From NCBI GenBank assembly GCA_020859985.1, contig JAJBVD010000078.1, positions 25,728-89,727 of the forward strand: DNA of 64,000 bases, given 5' to 3'. The position numbers and the translations under genes were made by a program. A model generated the notes under the pieces. That model was not told the DNA's origin, did not search any database, and saw only the letters and a program-made list of their open reading frames with translations. This stretch comes from Clostridiales bacterium (GTDB lineage: Bacteria > Bacillota > Clostridia > Lachnospirales > Lachnospiraceae). Positions within the stretch are counted from its first letter, which is position 1; every line of letters begins with the position of its first letter. This document shows positions 17,477-26,225 of the stretch, piece by piece.

Positions 17477-18343
17477 ATGGAAAAGCTTGCAAATCCACAG
17501 AAAACAATCGAAATGATCCAGAAGAATCACTTTAATTTTCAGAAGCGATACGGCCAGAATTTTCTGATCGACGCGCATGTGCTGGAAAAGATCATTGCAG
17601 CTGCCGGGATCACAAAGGATGATTTTGTGCTGGAGATCGGACCCGGTATCGGTACGATGACGCAATATCTTGCGGAGGCTGCGCGGGAAGTGACGGCAGT
17701 CGAAATTGATCGGAATCTGATTCCTATTCTGGAGGAGACTCTGGCAGAATATGAGAATGTGACCGTCGTCAATCAGGATATTCTGAAAGTGGACATCGCC
17801 GCGCTGGTAAAAGAAAAAAATGGCGGACGGCCGATCAAGGTGGTCGGCAACCTGCCCTATTACATTACGACGCCGATCGTTATGGGACTGCTCGAGAGCG
17901 CGGTGCCGCTGGAAAGCATTACAGTCATGGTGCAAAAAGAGGTGGCGCTGCGGATGCAGGCGGGTCCCGGCACAAAAGACTACGGAGCACTTTCTCTGGC
18001 TGTCCAGTATTACGCGGAACCATATCTGGCGGCGAATGTACCGCCAAACTGTTTCATTCCCCGGCCCGGGGTGGGGAGCGCGGTGATCCGGCTGACCAGA
18101 CGCGAGGCTCCGGCAGTTACGGTTCAGAATGAAAAACAGATGTTTTCCCTGATCCGTGCTTCGTTTGGCCAGCGCAGAAAAACGCTTGTCAATGGCCTGA
18201 AGAATTCTTCGGAACTGAGTTTTTCTAAGGAACAGATCACAGCGGCATTTGCCAGGGTTGGCCTTGACGGAAACGTGCGGGGAGAGACATTGACTCTGGA
18301 ACAGTTTGCCGCGCTCTCAGATGCTTTGGATATGCATAATTGA
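17477..18343 (+). CDS. rsmA: 16S rRNA dimethyladenosine transferase (RsmA/KsgA)
   Basis: Dimethylates the two adjacent adenines in helix 45 of 16S rRNA late in 30S assembly. The 288-residue protein has the SAM-binding motif LEIGPGIGTMT around residue 56, the acidic VEIDRNLIP after it, the catalytic NLPYYITTP (NxPY) motif at about residue 123 and the C-terminal FGQRRKTLVNGL block. The KRYGQNFLID start is typical. It lies between two inverted repeats together with spmB. Confidence 0.95.
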   Translation: MEKLANPQKTIEMIQKNHFNFQKRYGQNFLIDAHVLEKIIAAAGITKDDFVLEIGPGIGTMTQYLAEAAREVTAVEIDRNLIPILEETLAEYENVTVVNQDILKVDIAALVKEKNGGRPIKVVGNLPYYITTPIVMGLLESAVPLESITVMVQKEVALRMQAGPGTKDYGALSLAVQYYAEPYLAANVPPNCFIPRPGVGSAVIRLTRREAPAVTVQNEKQMFSLIRASFGQRRKTLVNGLKNSSELSFSKEQITAAFARVGLDGNVRGETLTLEQFAALSDALDMHN

Positions 18344-18438
18344 TACCGCAAAGCTCATAAATATAGAAGAAGTAAACGTAAGGCTATTCCGGAATGATTA
18401 CAAAAAGGATCAGGAATTTCCGGAGGCGGAGAACGGAT

Positions 18439-18969
18439 ATGAGACTTCTTATGTATCTTTCAGAAGCGATGATCCCGTTTGCGATACTCTATATTGTGGG
18501 CTGCGGGATGATGGCAAAAGTACCGGTATACGACTGCTTTATGAAAGGGGCCAAGTCGGGTCTTCGATTAGTCGTGAAGCTTGCGCCGACATGGATCGGT
18601 CTGATGGTCGCGACCGGAGTGCTGCGCGCTTCGGGATTTCTGGATATGCTGGCCTCTGGGATCGGGCAGCTCCTTCCCAATGAGATTTTTCCTTCCGCAC
18701 TGGTGCCGCTCGGTGTGGTGAAGCTGTTTTCCTCCGGCGCAGCGACCGGACTGCTTTTAGACATTTTCAGACAATACGGAACGGATTCCCGGAACGGACT
18801 GATCGCGTCTCTGATGCTTTGCAGCACAGAGACCGTTTTTTATACGATGAGCGTCTATTTTGCGAGTGTGGGTATCAAAAAGACACGCTATACGCTGTGT
18901 GGTGCACTGCTGGCCTCTTGCGCCGGGATTGTTGCGAGTGCGATACTGGGAACAGCCATTAGCGGATAA
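18439..18969 (+). CDS. spmB: Spore maturation protein B (SpmB)
   Basis: A 176-residue nucleoside-recognition/Gate-domain membrane protein required for spore-core dehydration. Typical sequence: AKVPVYDCFMKGAKSGLRL, a TWIGLMVATGVLRASG helix, LVPLGVVKLFSSGAATGLL and CSTETVFYTMSVYFASVGIKKTRYT near the end. ATG 18439 follows GGAGGCGGAG; the ORF-track start is unlikely. Its usual partner spmA is not next to it, an unusual separation. Confidence 0.88.
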   Translation: MRLLMYLSEAMIPFAILYIVGCGMMAKVPVYDCFMKGAKSGLRLVVKLAPTWIGLMVATGVLRASGFLDMLASGIGQLLPNEIFPSALVPLGVVKLFSSGAATGLLLDIFRQYGTDSRNGLIASLMLCSTETVFYTMSVYFASVGIKKTRYTLCGALLASCAGIVASAILGTAISG

Positions 18970-19033
18970 AAATAGATTGCAGTTCTATTTTATACGTGAT
19001 AATATACTCTGATACATGGTATTTGTATCTATT

Positions 19034-19231
19034 CTTTCATGCCCGCTTCGCGGGTACCACCTGACATAAAAGCCGATTGCTCCGTGCTACGCACTCTCGC
19101 AATCGCTGCCGCTATTCGCAATCCGCGCTATTGCGCTACTTGCTCATACCGGTCAGGTCGTCTAATATCCATGCTCTTAGCCATGCAAGCATGGCACGAG
19201 CCTGTCTATTGACGACACTTTTATAGTAAAT
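19034..19231 (-). repeat. Inverted intergenic repeat, copy 2 (after spmB)
   Basis: Reverse-oriented partner of copy 1 with the same ends and a 28-base perfect block (19066-19093). It has a longer interior rich in GCG/CGC mini-hairpins. It fills most of the 320-base gap between spmB and degV. Confidence 0.8.
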
Positions 19232-19288
19232 CAGTTAGGCCGAAAGAGCACGGGGAAGAGAGACACATACGGGAAAGAGCAGGGAAAT

Positions 19289-20166
19289 ATGAAAAAGATT
19301 GCAATCGTGACGGACAGCAACAGCGGAATTACGCAGAAAGAGGCAAAAGAACTCGGGATTTATGTAATTCCAATGCCGTTTTATATCAATGGCGAGGTTT
19401 TTTTGAAGATATTAATTTAACACAGGAAGAGTTTTATCAGCATTTGGCAAAAGGAGCTGAGATTTCAACATCCATGCCGGCCATCGGTGACGTTACGGAC
19501 CTGTGGGAGTCTCTTTTGAAGGAATATGATGAGATTGTGCACATTCCAATGTCAAGCGGTTTAAGCGGCACCTGCAGCACGACCATGATGCTGGCGGAGG
19601 AATATGGCGGCCGTGTAGTCGTGGTGGATAATAAGCGGATTTCCGTGACACAGAAGCAGGCGGCGCTGGATGCGAAGCGTATGGCCGCTCTTGGCTGGGA
19701 TGCAGGTCAGATTCGCGAAAAACTGCTGGAGACAATGTACGACGCCAGTATCTACATCACGCTGGACACGCTTTATTATCTGAAGAAGGGCGGCCGTGTG
19801 ACACCCGCTGTGGCCGCGATCGGAACGCTGCTGCGCATCAAACCGGTGCTTCAGATACAGGGGGACAAGCTGGATGCATTTGCCAACGCGCGAACGAAAA
19901 AAGCGGCGCGCATGATCATGCTGGATGCCCTGCGAAAGGATATCCGGGAACGCTTTGGCGCAGAAGAGCGGATGGAGGATATTCAGGTTGCAATGGCCTA
20001 CACGGGCGGTTATACCGAAGAGGTGCAGGCCTGGAGACGGGACCTGGAAGCGGCTTTTCCGCAAAACGCGCCGGAGATGCTTGCCGATCCGCTCTCCCTT
20101 TCTGTGTCCTGTCATATCGGTCCCGGCGCGATTGGGTTCGGGTGTATGAAGAAGCTTACTCTGTGA
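19289..20166 (+). pseudogene. DegV family protein, frameshifted in a T run
   Basis: DegV proteins bind fatty acids, handing them to the FakA kinase. The start at 19289 gives MKKIAIVTDSNSGITQKEA in good family style, but after NGEVF the frame is lost at a run of seven T (19398-19404); eight T would continue into FEDINLTQEEFYQHL in the frame of ORF 19444-20166. The remainder is intact: MPAIGDVTD, HIPMSSGLSGT, the KKGGRVTPAVAAIG block and HIGPGAIGFG. One base is missing, so it is either a homopolymer sequencing error, a true pseudogene or a phase-variable/slippage site. The stop overlaps the convergent DUF885 gene by 11 bases. Confidence 0.8.
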
Positions 20167-22345
20167 GCCGCGCGATACACTGCTCCTCCAGAATATCAAA
20201 CGGAGCCGGACCGGTCTCCAGAACGGTCTGATGGAACGCTTTCAGCGTAAAACCGCTGATCGTTTCCGAAAGCGTGTCACGCAGTGAGACAAAATTCAGA
20301 TAGCCGACATAATATTGCAAATAGTTTGCTGGTGCTTCCAGAATGGCAGTGTAAAGAGATTCCGCCGTGCTTTCCGAAAAGCCGAGCTGCGTGAGGAAGG
20401 CACTGACTTCATCCGGCGTATAGCCGCGGTAGTGGATCCCGATGTCCAGAAGCGAGGCGAGGCCGAGTGTAAAGGAGCGGTTGAGCTGGCTCATCGACGC
20501 TGCGAGGGCGGAATCGCTCATACTGCCTGTGTTGATGCTTTCGGAGTTCGTGCCGGAGGTATTTGCATTGCCAGAGCCGCTGCCAGAGCCGCCTGCACTG
20601 CCTGCATATGTGCCGGAATTGCCTGTGTCGGAGTTCGTTCCGGAGGCGTATCCGGCATAGAGCGAGTAGGCGTACATCTCCACATAGGTGGCCCACCCCT
20701 CGGTGTAGCCGCCGACATCCAGAAGATGACGGATCAGGTCGGGCGACTGCGAGGCAAAATAAACATTCTGATACAGGTGGCCGGGATAGCCCTCGTGCGC
20801 GAGAGTGGTATAGAGATCCAGACCTGAATAGCCGCTTGCCGGATTGATGTAGATGACATTGGATGTGAAGTCGTCGATCGCCGGGCTCAGGTAAAAAGCC
20901 GGGCTTAAATAATCCTGCAGGGATTCATGGACGTATTTGATCTCATAGGAGACGCTCGGCAGAAGCGGGAAATCATCTGTGATCTTCGCGCGCAGATCCT
21001 CGAGCATGGCGGAGGCGTCGTCGAGTCCGGAGGCGCACATGCTGTCGGTTATGCCATCCGTTGCGCTGCTTTCCGCTGTGCTGCCGATCGTTGTGCTGCC
21101 GACCGTAGTGCTGCCGACCGTTGTGCTGCCATCCGTAGTGTTGCTGTCCGCTGTATCGGTACCGGCAGTGTCATTGCCAGCTGTGCTGTTATCTGCCGTG
21201 TCTTCTGAATCACGGTAATCTGCCGGACCATCGGTATCTGCACCGGCGCTTTCCTTCAGCAGCTCTTGCATGGCGGCATAATCCGCGACCATCTGCGTCT
21301 TGATCTGCTCTTCAATCTCCTCAATGCTGCGGCTGTCGCCGACCTGACTTTTCACCAGATATTTGTAATATTCCTGCCCGTCCGGGTAATAATACAATCC
21401 CATCTCATTCGTCCCTGTATCCTCAAGTTCAGCAAGGCCAGCCGCCAGTGCACGATACGCGGGCAGTACATAGCCGGTCAGGATCGTTTTGTTCTGCTCT
21501 TTATATGCAATCTTCTCATCGGCAGTCAGATTAGTGACTGCGTCGATTTTTTCATCAAAGATTTCAAGCAGATAGTGGTTTTCTTCGTCCGCGGCAAAAT
21601 CCAGACACTGTTCGATCACATCAAGCGCACAGTCACTGCTCATAAACAGCCCGGCGTCGGATTTATCCTGCTCGAATTCCAGAATTGAGTCAAAATAATC
21701 CGGAACCTGCGCAAGCAGCGCGAGATAATCCTCGATATCGCCTTTTGTGCGGAAGGCATATTCAGCCAGAAGAATCGGCATCTGCGCCTGTATACCAAGT
21801 GTGGGACCAAGAGGCTCGCTGTAGAGCAGAAGCTCCGCTGCATCCAGCTCCGTTTCCAGATAATCCAGAAAAATGTCATAGGTGAGCTGCCGCCTGGCGG
21901 ACAATTTTTCATAATCAAATTTCAGAAGCGTGTCAAGATCATTTTCCAGAGCCGCGTAAGAAGCCTCCCGGGCTTCCGTTGAGGCACTGCCGAGCGACAC
22001 TTCGGCATCCTCCAGTCCGTACGAGGCCGGATCCGCGACCAGATAATGAAGGTTCAGCGTATTTCCCGACAGCTCGTTGCGGAAGACATCTTCGGTAAAC
22101 GTGACGAAACGCTCTTCCTCCGATTGCAGAAAAGCGGGAGGATGCGTGACAAAATGACAGAGGGCAAGAGTGACCAAAGCGGCAATGACCGCCGGGGCAA
22201 ACAGGCGGAAAATGCGGGCGGGGCGGCTTGCACTGTCGGCTCGATTTGCATGGCCAGTTCGCCGGCTCTGATCATCAGAAGCATCTGTGAAAGAATCAGC
22301 GGAAGGAGCAATGGCCTCCTCAGAATGAAAGAATTTACGCAGCAT
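20156..22345 (-). CDS. DUF885 family membrane-anchored hydrolase
   Basis: A 729-residue protein with a membrane helix at about residues 45-62 (LFAPAVIAALVTLALCHF), so the body is probably outside the cell. It matches DUF885 proteins, thought to be zinc peptidases: LAHEGYPGHLYQ carries the HExxxH-type motif and VGGYTEGWATYVEMY follows. ATG 22345 is chosen for its CGGAG site. Two long polar insertions are present: residues about 370-425 (Thr/Ser/Asp, with 15-bp DNA repeats) and about 555-605 (Gly/Ser/Thr/Asn). Substrate unknown. Confidence 0.82.
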   Translation of the reverse strand: MLRKFFHSEEAIAPSADSFTDASDDQSRRTGHANRADSASRPARIFRLFAPAVIAALVTLALCHFVTHPPAFLQSEEERFVTFTEDVFRNELSGNTLNLHYLVADPASYGLEDAEVSLGSASTEAREASYAALENDLDTLLKFDYEKLSARRQLTYDIFLDYLETELDAAELLLYSEPLGPTLGIQAQMPILLAEYAFRTKGDIEDYLALLAQVPDYFDSILEFEQDKSDAGLFMSSDCALDVIEQCLDFAADEENHYLLEIFDEKIDAVTNLTADEKIAYKEQNKTILTGYVLPAYRALAAGLAELEDTGTNEMGLYYYPDGQEYYKYLVKSQVGDSRSIEEIEEQIKTQMVADYAAMQELLKESAGADTDGPADYRDSEDTADNSTAGNDTAGTDTADSNTTDGSTTVGSTTVGSTTIGSTAESSATDGITDSMCASGLDDASAMLEDLRAKITDDFPLLPSVSYEIKYVHESLQDYLSPAFYLSPAIDDFTSNVIYINPASGYSGLDLYTTLAHEGYPGHLYQNVYFASQSPDLIRHLLDVGGYTEGWATYVEMYAYSLYAGYASGTNSDTGNSGTYAGSAGGSGSGSGNANTSGTNSESINTGSMSDSALAASMSQLNRSFTLGLASLLDIGIHYRGYTPDEVSAFLTQLGFSESTAESLYTAILEAPANYLQYYVGYLNFVSLRDTLSETISGFTLKAFHQTVLETGPAPFDILEEQCIARLTE
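21076..21155. repeat. 15-bp tandem repeat inside the DUF885 gene
   Basis: About five imperfect units of GTGCTGCCGACCGTT, coding (minus strand) for a TTVGS-type repeat. Confidence 0.8.
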
Positions 22346-22417
22346 GGGAACCACTCCGAAAAATATGTTCAGAACAGTTTATGCGGAATGCATCCAAATC
22401 AGTCTTGAGTTTTGCGC

Positions 22418-22447
22418 TTGACGCATGGCCATATCCGGGCTTATACT
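22418..22447 (+). promoter_or_regulatory. Probable promoter of the MATE gene
   Basis: TTGACG and TATACT separated by 18 bases. This leaves a leader of about 155 bases before the MATE start. The rest of the 265-base divergent gap shows no gene. Confidence 0.55.
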
Positions 22448-22610
22448 GGAGCACGCTGGAACTGGTTAGCGTGACGGCGATAACGGAGTAAAAAACTGCC
22501 GGTTTGAAATATCATGTCAGTGAATGGCGTAATAAATGGCACTATGAGCGAGCTAAAAAAGAGCGGAAATACAATTTTCGGTTTGCACAAGGAGCGAATT
22601 TCGAAACAAC

Positions 22611-24032
22611 ATGAATATGAAAATGAAAACGAAAATAAACAACAGACAGCCGGTCAGCCGGCTGTTTTCCAACCATGATCTGCTGATCCTGATTCTGCCG
22701 CTGGTGCTGGAGCAGGCGCTTGCAATCACGGTCGGAATGGCGGATACCATGATGGTATCCAATGCGGGAGAGGCCGCCGTTTCCGGCGTGTCTCTGGTAG
22801 ATATGTTTAATAACCTGGTGTTCGCGGTGCTTTCCGCGCTTTCGACCGGCGGCGCGGTCGTGACGTCACAGTTTCTGGGAGCCAAAAAGCGCGAAAGCGC
22901 CTGCCATTCGGTGATGCAGCTGATCGTTTCGACCCTTTTGATCACGATCGTTCTTTCCATTTTGATCATACTGGGCAGGCAGCCGCTGATCCGTCTGTTT
23001 TTCGGCAGCATTGACGCGGATGTGTTTGCAGCGGCCGCGCTTTATATGGGGATTTCTGCGCTGTCTTACCCGTTTCTGGCTGTGTATAACGCTTCCGCCG
23101 CAATTTTCCGCGTGATGAATAACGCGAAGATCACGCTGAAGGTATCTGTCGTCATGAATCTGATCAACGTGGTCGGAAATGCCATCGGAATTTTCGTCCT
23201 GCATGCGGGTGTGGTCGGCGTTGCGGTGCCGTCGCTGATTTCCCGCGCGTTTGCGGCGATCGTCCTGTATGTTTTGCTGCGTAATCCGAAGCTGGAGATT
23301 CACATTGATCCGGGAAAATTCCGCTTTGATCCGAATCTGATCCGGCGCATTTACAGGATCGGTATACCGAGCGGGATTGAGAACGGCATTTTTCAGCTGG
23401 GGCGTGTCGTGGTCGTCAGCATCATTTCCGGTTTTGGTACGGTTCAGATCGCCGCAAACGGCGTAGCCAACAGCCTAGACGCCATGGGCTGTATCGGCGG
23501 ACAGGCCATGAACCTGGCCATGATCGCCGTGATCGGCCGCTGTGTCGGGGCGGGTGACGAGGAGCAGATCCGTTACTACACTAGAAAACTGATCCTCTGT
23601 ACATATGGGCTGACGCTTCTGTGTGCCGGCTCCATTCTGCTGTTTCTGGAACCGATCCTGAGTCTTTACGGACTGGGAGAGGAGACTACCGCGCTGGCGG
23701 CTCTGCTGGTGCGGATCCATGACGGGTTTGCGATCCTGCTCTGGCCGATGGCGTTTACCTTTCCAAACATGCTGCGCGCGTGCAATGACGTGAAATATAC
23801 CATGGGCATTTCGATTTTTTCCATGTGCGTCTTTCGGATCGGCATCAGCATCGTGCTGGGGCAGCAGATGGGCTACGGCGCGGTCGGAGTCTGGATCGGT
23901 ATGGTGATCGACTGGGTGTTCCGGATTCTGTGCTTTACGATCCGCTATTTCCAGGGAACCTGGCGGCTTACTATTCACGGCGAGCCTGACACTTGCTGTC
24001 AGGCTGCGCCAGAACACGTTTCGGAAGTGTGA
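22611..24032 (+). CDS. MATE family multidrug/toxic compound efflux transporter
   Basis: A 473-residue protein with twelve predicted helices in the two-bundle MATE arrangement. Typical sequences are LPLVLEQALAITVGMADTMMVSNAGEAAVSGVS at helix 1, and in the second half GIPSGIENGIFQLGRVVVVSII and NLAMIAVIGRCVGAGDEEQ. These proteins export cations or drugs against a Na+ or H+ gradient. Several ATGs follow each other at the start; AAGGAG lies about 15 bases before the first, a little far. Hairpins follow the stop. Confidence 0.9.
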   Translation: MNMKMKTKINNRQPVSRLFSNHDLLILILPLVLEQALAITVGMADTMMVSNAGEAAVSGVSLVDMFNNLVFAVLSALSTGGAVVTSQFLGAKKRESACHSVMQLIVSTLLITIVLSILIILGRQPLIRLFFGSIDADVFAAAALYMGISALSYPFLAVYNASAAIFRVMNNAKITLKVSVVMNLINVVGNAIGIFVLHAGVVGVAVPSLISRAFAAIVLYVLLRNPKLEIHIDPGKFRFDPNLIRRIYRIGIPSGIENGIFQLGRVVVVSIISGFGTVQIAANGVANSLDAMGCIGGQAMNLAMIAVIGRCVGAGDEEQIRYYTRKLILCTYGLTLLCAGSILLFLEPILSLYGLGEETTALAALLVRIHDGFAILLWPMAFTFPNMLRACNDVKYTMGISIFSMCVFRIGISIVLGQQMGYGAVGVWIGMVIDWVFRILCFTIRYFQGTWRLTIHGEPDTCCQAAPEHVSEV

Positions 24033-24077
24033 TTTCGCCCCCATGCATCGAAGATGCATTTAAAATGGGGCGAAATC
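24031..24077 (+). terminator. Hairpin after the MATE gene, possible terminator
   Basis: GATTTCGCCCC pairs with GGGGCGAAATC around an inner CATGCATC/GATGCAT stem. No T-run follows, so termination is uncertain. Confidence 0.5.
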
Positions 24078-24109
24078 GTTACATTCACAGCGCAGCTGTG
24101 AATAGTAAC
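24078..24109. repeat. Palindrome GTTAC-TTCACAG / CTGTGAA-GTAAC
   Basis: Inverted repeat with internal arms TTCACAG and CTGTGAA. It shares the core words of the dispersed 27-bp element in a different arrangement, so it may be a relative. Confidence 0.55.
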
Positions 24110-24313
24110 GCTGGCGGCGGCTGGCAATGCTTCCTTGAAAAAATGATAAGGATAAAAATAAAATTCAGGGGTTGACATTTATTAGAATTGTGGCATGGCG
24201 GATTGTAATTTTTCTCATATGGCTGATAGTTAGCTGACCTGAAAGGCCGAAAGTTTTGTATAAGGCATTTTTAGATGGATATGCTAAAAATAACCTGAGT
24301 TTACGGGATAACA
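24110..24313. other. AT-rich gap before hipBA
   Basis: No gene seen. Composition drops to AT-rich here, marking the left edge of the hipBA island. Confidence 0.5.
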
Positions 24314-24364
24314 ATGTTTAATTAAATTGACAAAATATAGAAGACGGTTTATTATATTAAACAT
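24314..24364. promoter_or_regulatory. Candidate HipB operator: 9-bp inverted repeat flanking the promoter
   Basis: ATGTTTAAT (24314-24322) and its exact reverse complement ATTAAACAT (24356-24364) bracket the -35 and -10 boxes. This is a natural arrangement for autorepression by the antitoxin. Confidence 0.6.
24327..24355 (+). promoter_or_regulatory. hipBA promoter
   Basis: Perfect TTGACA, 17-base spacer, TATTAT; 24 bases before the hipB ATG with AAGGAG between. Confidence 0.8.
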
Positions 24365-24378
24365 AAGGAGAGCTTGAT

Positions 24379-24696
24379 ATGAGTAAAAGAACAGTGGTTG
24401 TGATGCCGGAAACACAAAAAATATTAGAAACAATGGGTGAACAAATTAAAATGGCTCGATTAAGAAGAAATCTTGCCACAGAATTAGTTGCTGAAAGAGC
24501 TGGAATTAGTCGTGCCACATTATGGTCGGTGGAAAAGGGTACCCCAACAGTATCGATAGGGACTTATGCAGCTGTATTACATGCACTTGGCGGAATGGAT
24601 AAAGATTTTGAATTCGTTGCTAGGGATGATGAATTTGGAAGAAAATTGCAGGATTTAAATATTCAGACTCGTGGCAGAGCGAAAAGGGCTAAATAG
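24379..24696 (+). CDS. hipB: HipB-type HTH antitoxin
   Basis: A 105-residue protein with an XRE-type helix-turn-helix at about residues 17-75 (GEQIKMARLRRNLATELVAERAGISRATLWSVEKG). HipB antitoxins bind HipA and repress their own promoter as dimers. ATG follows AAGGAGAGC. The stop lies 2 bases before hipA. The gene is AT-rich, with A-ending codons, unlike its GC-richer neighbours, which points to horizontal gain. A perfect inverted repeat around its promoter is the likely binding site. Confidence 0.85.
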   Translation: MSKRTVVVMPETQKILETMGEQIKMARLRRNLATELVAERAGISRATLWSVEKGTPTVSIGTYAAVLHALGGMDKDFEFVARDDEFGRKLQDLNIQTRGRAKRAK

Positions 24697-24698
24697 AT

Positions 24699-25958
24699 AT
24701 GGCGGATGCAAGAATTATTTATGTATATAAGGATTGGGATACTGTTATTCCTGAAAAAATAGGAACTATTTATGTGGAAGGTGGAAAGGGAAAAGAACTT
24801 ATTTCCTTTGAATATGATGATTCCTGGCTTGAAAATGTAGACACAAGTCTTATTTTTGATCCGGATTTGATGTTATATAAAGGTCGTCAGTATGTCCCGT
24901 TAAACAAATCTGTGTTTGGAATTTTTGCAGATTCTTGTCCGGATAGATGGGGACGTACATTGATGAAACGTCGCGAAGCAATTATTGCTAAGAAAGAAGC
25001 AAGAAAACCAAAGCGTCTTACAGATATTGACTATCTCCTTGGAGTTTTCGACGAGACGAGGATGGGGGGATTACGGTTTTCTGTAAACGAAAGCGGCCCA
25101 TTTTTGTCTGATGATAAAGAATTAGCGACCCCTCCATGGACAACTCTTCGTAGATTGGAATCTGCATCATTGGCATTTGAAAAAAATGAAGATGGGATGG
25201 AAGAAAAATGGCTGAAACAATTATTAGCACCGGGATCGTCACTGGGAGGGGCGAGGCCTAAAGCATCGGTATCTGCTCCGGATGGTTCATTGTGGATTGC
25301 AAAATTTCCATCCAAACATGATGATATGAATGTGGGTGCATGGGAAATGGTCGTGCATGATTTAGCGATGATGTGCGGCCTTGATGTTCCGGAAGCAAAA
25401 GTTGAAAATTTTTCGAAGACAGGAAGCACATTTTTGATAAAACGATTTGATCGGGAGGGGAAAAGAAGAATCCATTTTGCATCCGCAATGACATTGTTGG
25501 GTAAGAATGATGGCGCGGGCGCTGCTGATGGATCAGGTTATCTTGATCTTGTTTCTTTGATAAGAAAATATGGTGCTGCTCCTAAAAAAGATTTATCAGA
25601 ATTATGGAAGCGTATTGTGTTTAATATGGCAGTTTCCAATACAGATGATCATTTGAGAAATCATGGTTTTCTCTTAACAAATGAAGGATGGCATTTGTCC
25701 CCTTTGTATGATGTGAATCCAAATCCAGAGGGAGATGTGTTATCTTTAAATGTGGATGAGAATAATAATTTAATCGATTTTGAGTTGGCATTGGATGTTG
25801 CGTCTATGTTTGGGATAGCTGAAAAACAGGCGAGGATATGCCTGGATGAGATCAGGAGTATTGTAGAAAATAATTGGAGAATATTGGCAAAAAAACATGG
25901 CCTTACAAGAGGAGAGATTGAGAGAATGGCACCAGCATTTGATATGGAATTTAAGTAA
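24699..25958 (+). CDS. hipA: HipA-type serine/threonine kinase toxin
   Basis: A 419-residue HipA-fold kinase. The N-terminal HipA_N domain (IGTIYVEGGKGKELISFEYD) is followed by the Gly-rich PGSSLGGARPKASV loop, which includes the serine that is autophosphorylated in E. coli HipA, an AKFPS lysine strand, the catalytic NMAVSNTDDHLRNHGF motif and the metal-binding LSPLYDVNP. All key residues are in place, so the toxin should be active. HipA toxins phosphorylate aminoacyl-tRNA synthetases such as GltX, halting growth; the target here is unknown. Strong AT bias matches hipB. Confidence 0.88.
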   Translation: MADARIIYVYKDWDTVIPEKIGTIYVEGGKGKELISFEYDDSWLENVDTSLIFDPDLMLYKGRQYVPLNKSVFGIFADSCPDRWGRTLMKRREAIIAKKEARKPKRLTDIDYLLGVFDETRMGGLRFSVNESGPFLSDDKELATPPWTTLRRLESASLAFEKNEDGMEEKWLKQLLAPGSSLGGARPKASVSAPDGSLWIAKFPSKHDDMNVGAWEMVVHDLAMMCGLDVPEAKVENFSKTGSTFLIKRFDREGKRRIHFASAMTLLGKNDGAGAADGSGYLDLVSLIRKYGAAPKKDLSELWKRIVFNMAVSNTDDHLRNHGFLLTNEGWHLSPLYDVNPNPEGDVLSLNVDENNNLIDFELALDVASMFGIAEKQARICLDEIRSIVENNWRILAKKHGLTRGEIERMAPAFDMEFK

Positions 25959-26225
25959 CAATTATTGTTTACCGATACCTGGATCAGGAAAACGCGGCCG
26001 GAACGTCTGAAAATCAGTCTTGTGAAAAGCGGGATATGAGGTTATAATGTGACTTGTCGGAAGGAGAGGACGCTTGCGTACTCTCACCCGACAAGTCAGT
26101 GGCAGAATCGAAAAGCTGCGAAGCAGCGGCAGATGTGCGAAGCACAGCTGGATTCTGACACTTGTCACACAGAGGAACGCAGTTCCGATAGTGTGACTTA
26201 TCGGAAGGATCTGAGGAGGGAAATT
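25959..26225. other. Multi-hairpin leader before metG
   Basis: No gene, although the ORF track extends metG into it. It contains CGACAAGT / ACTTGTC words, mini-hairpins AGCTGCGAAGCAGC and TGTGCGAAGCACA, and a direct repeat: GTGACTTGTCGGAAGGA near 26049 and GTGACTTATCGGAAGGA near 26203. I looked for a T-box and did not find its conserved bulge. Confidence 0.55.

Noticed and set aside
26040-26225. T-box leader for metG
   Set aside because: The conserved AGGGTGGNACCGCG-type element and a T-run terminator are missing.
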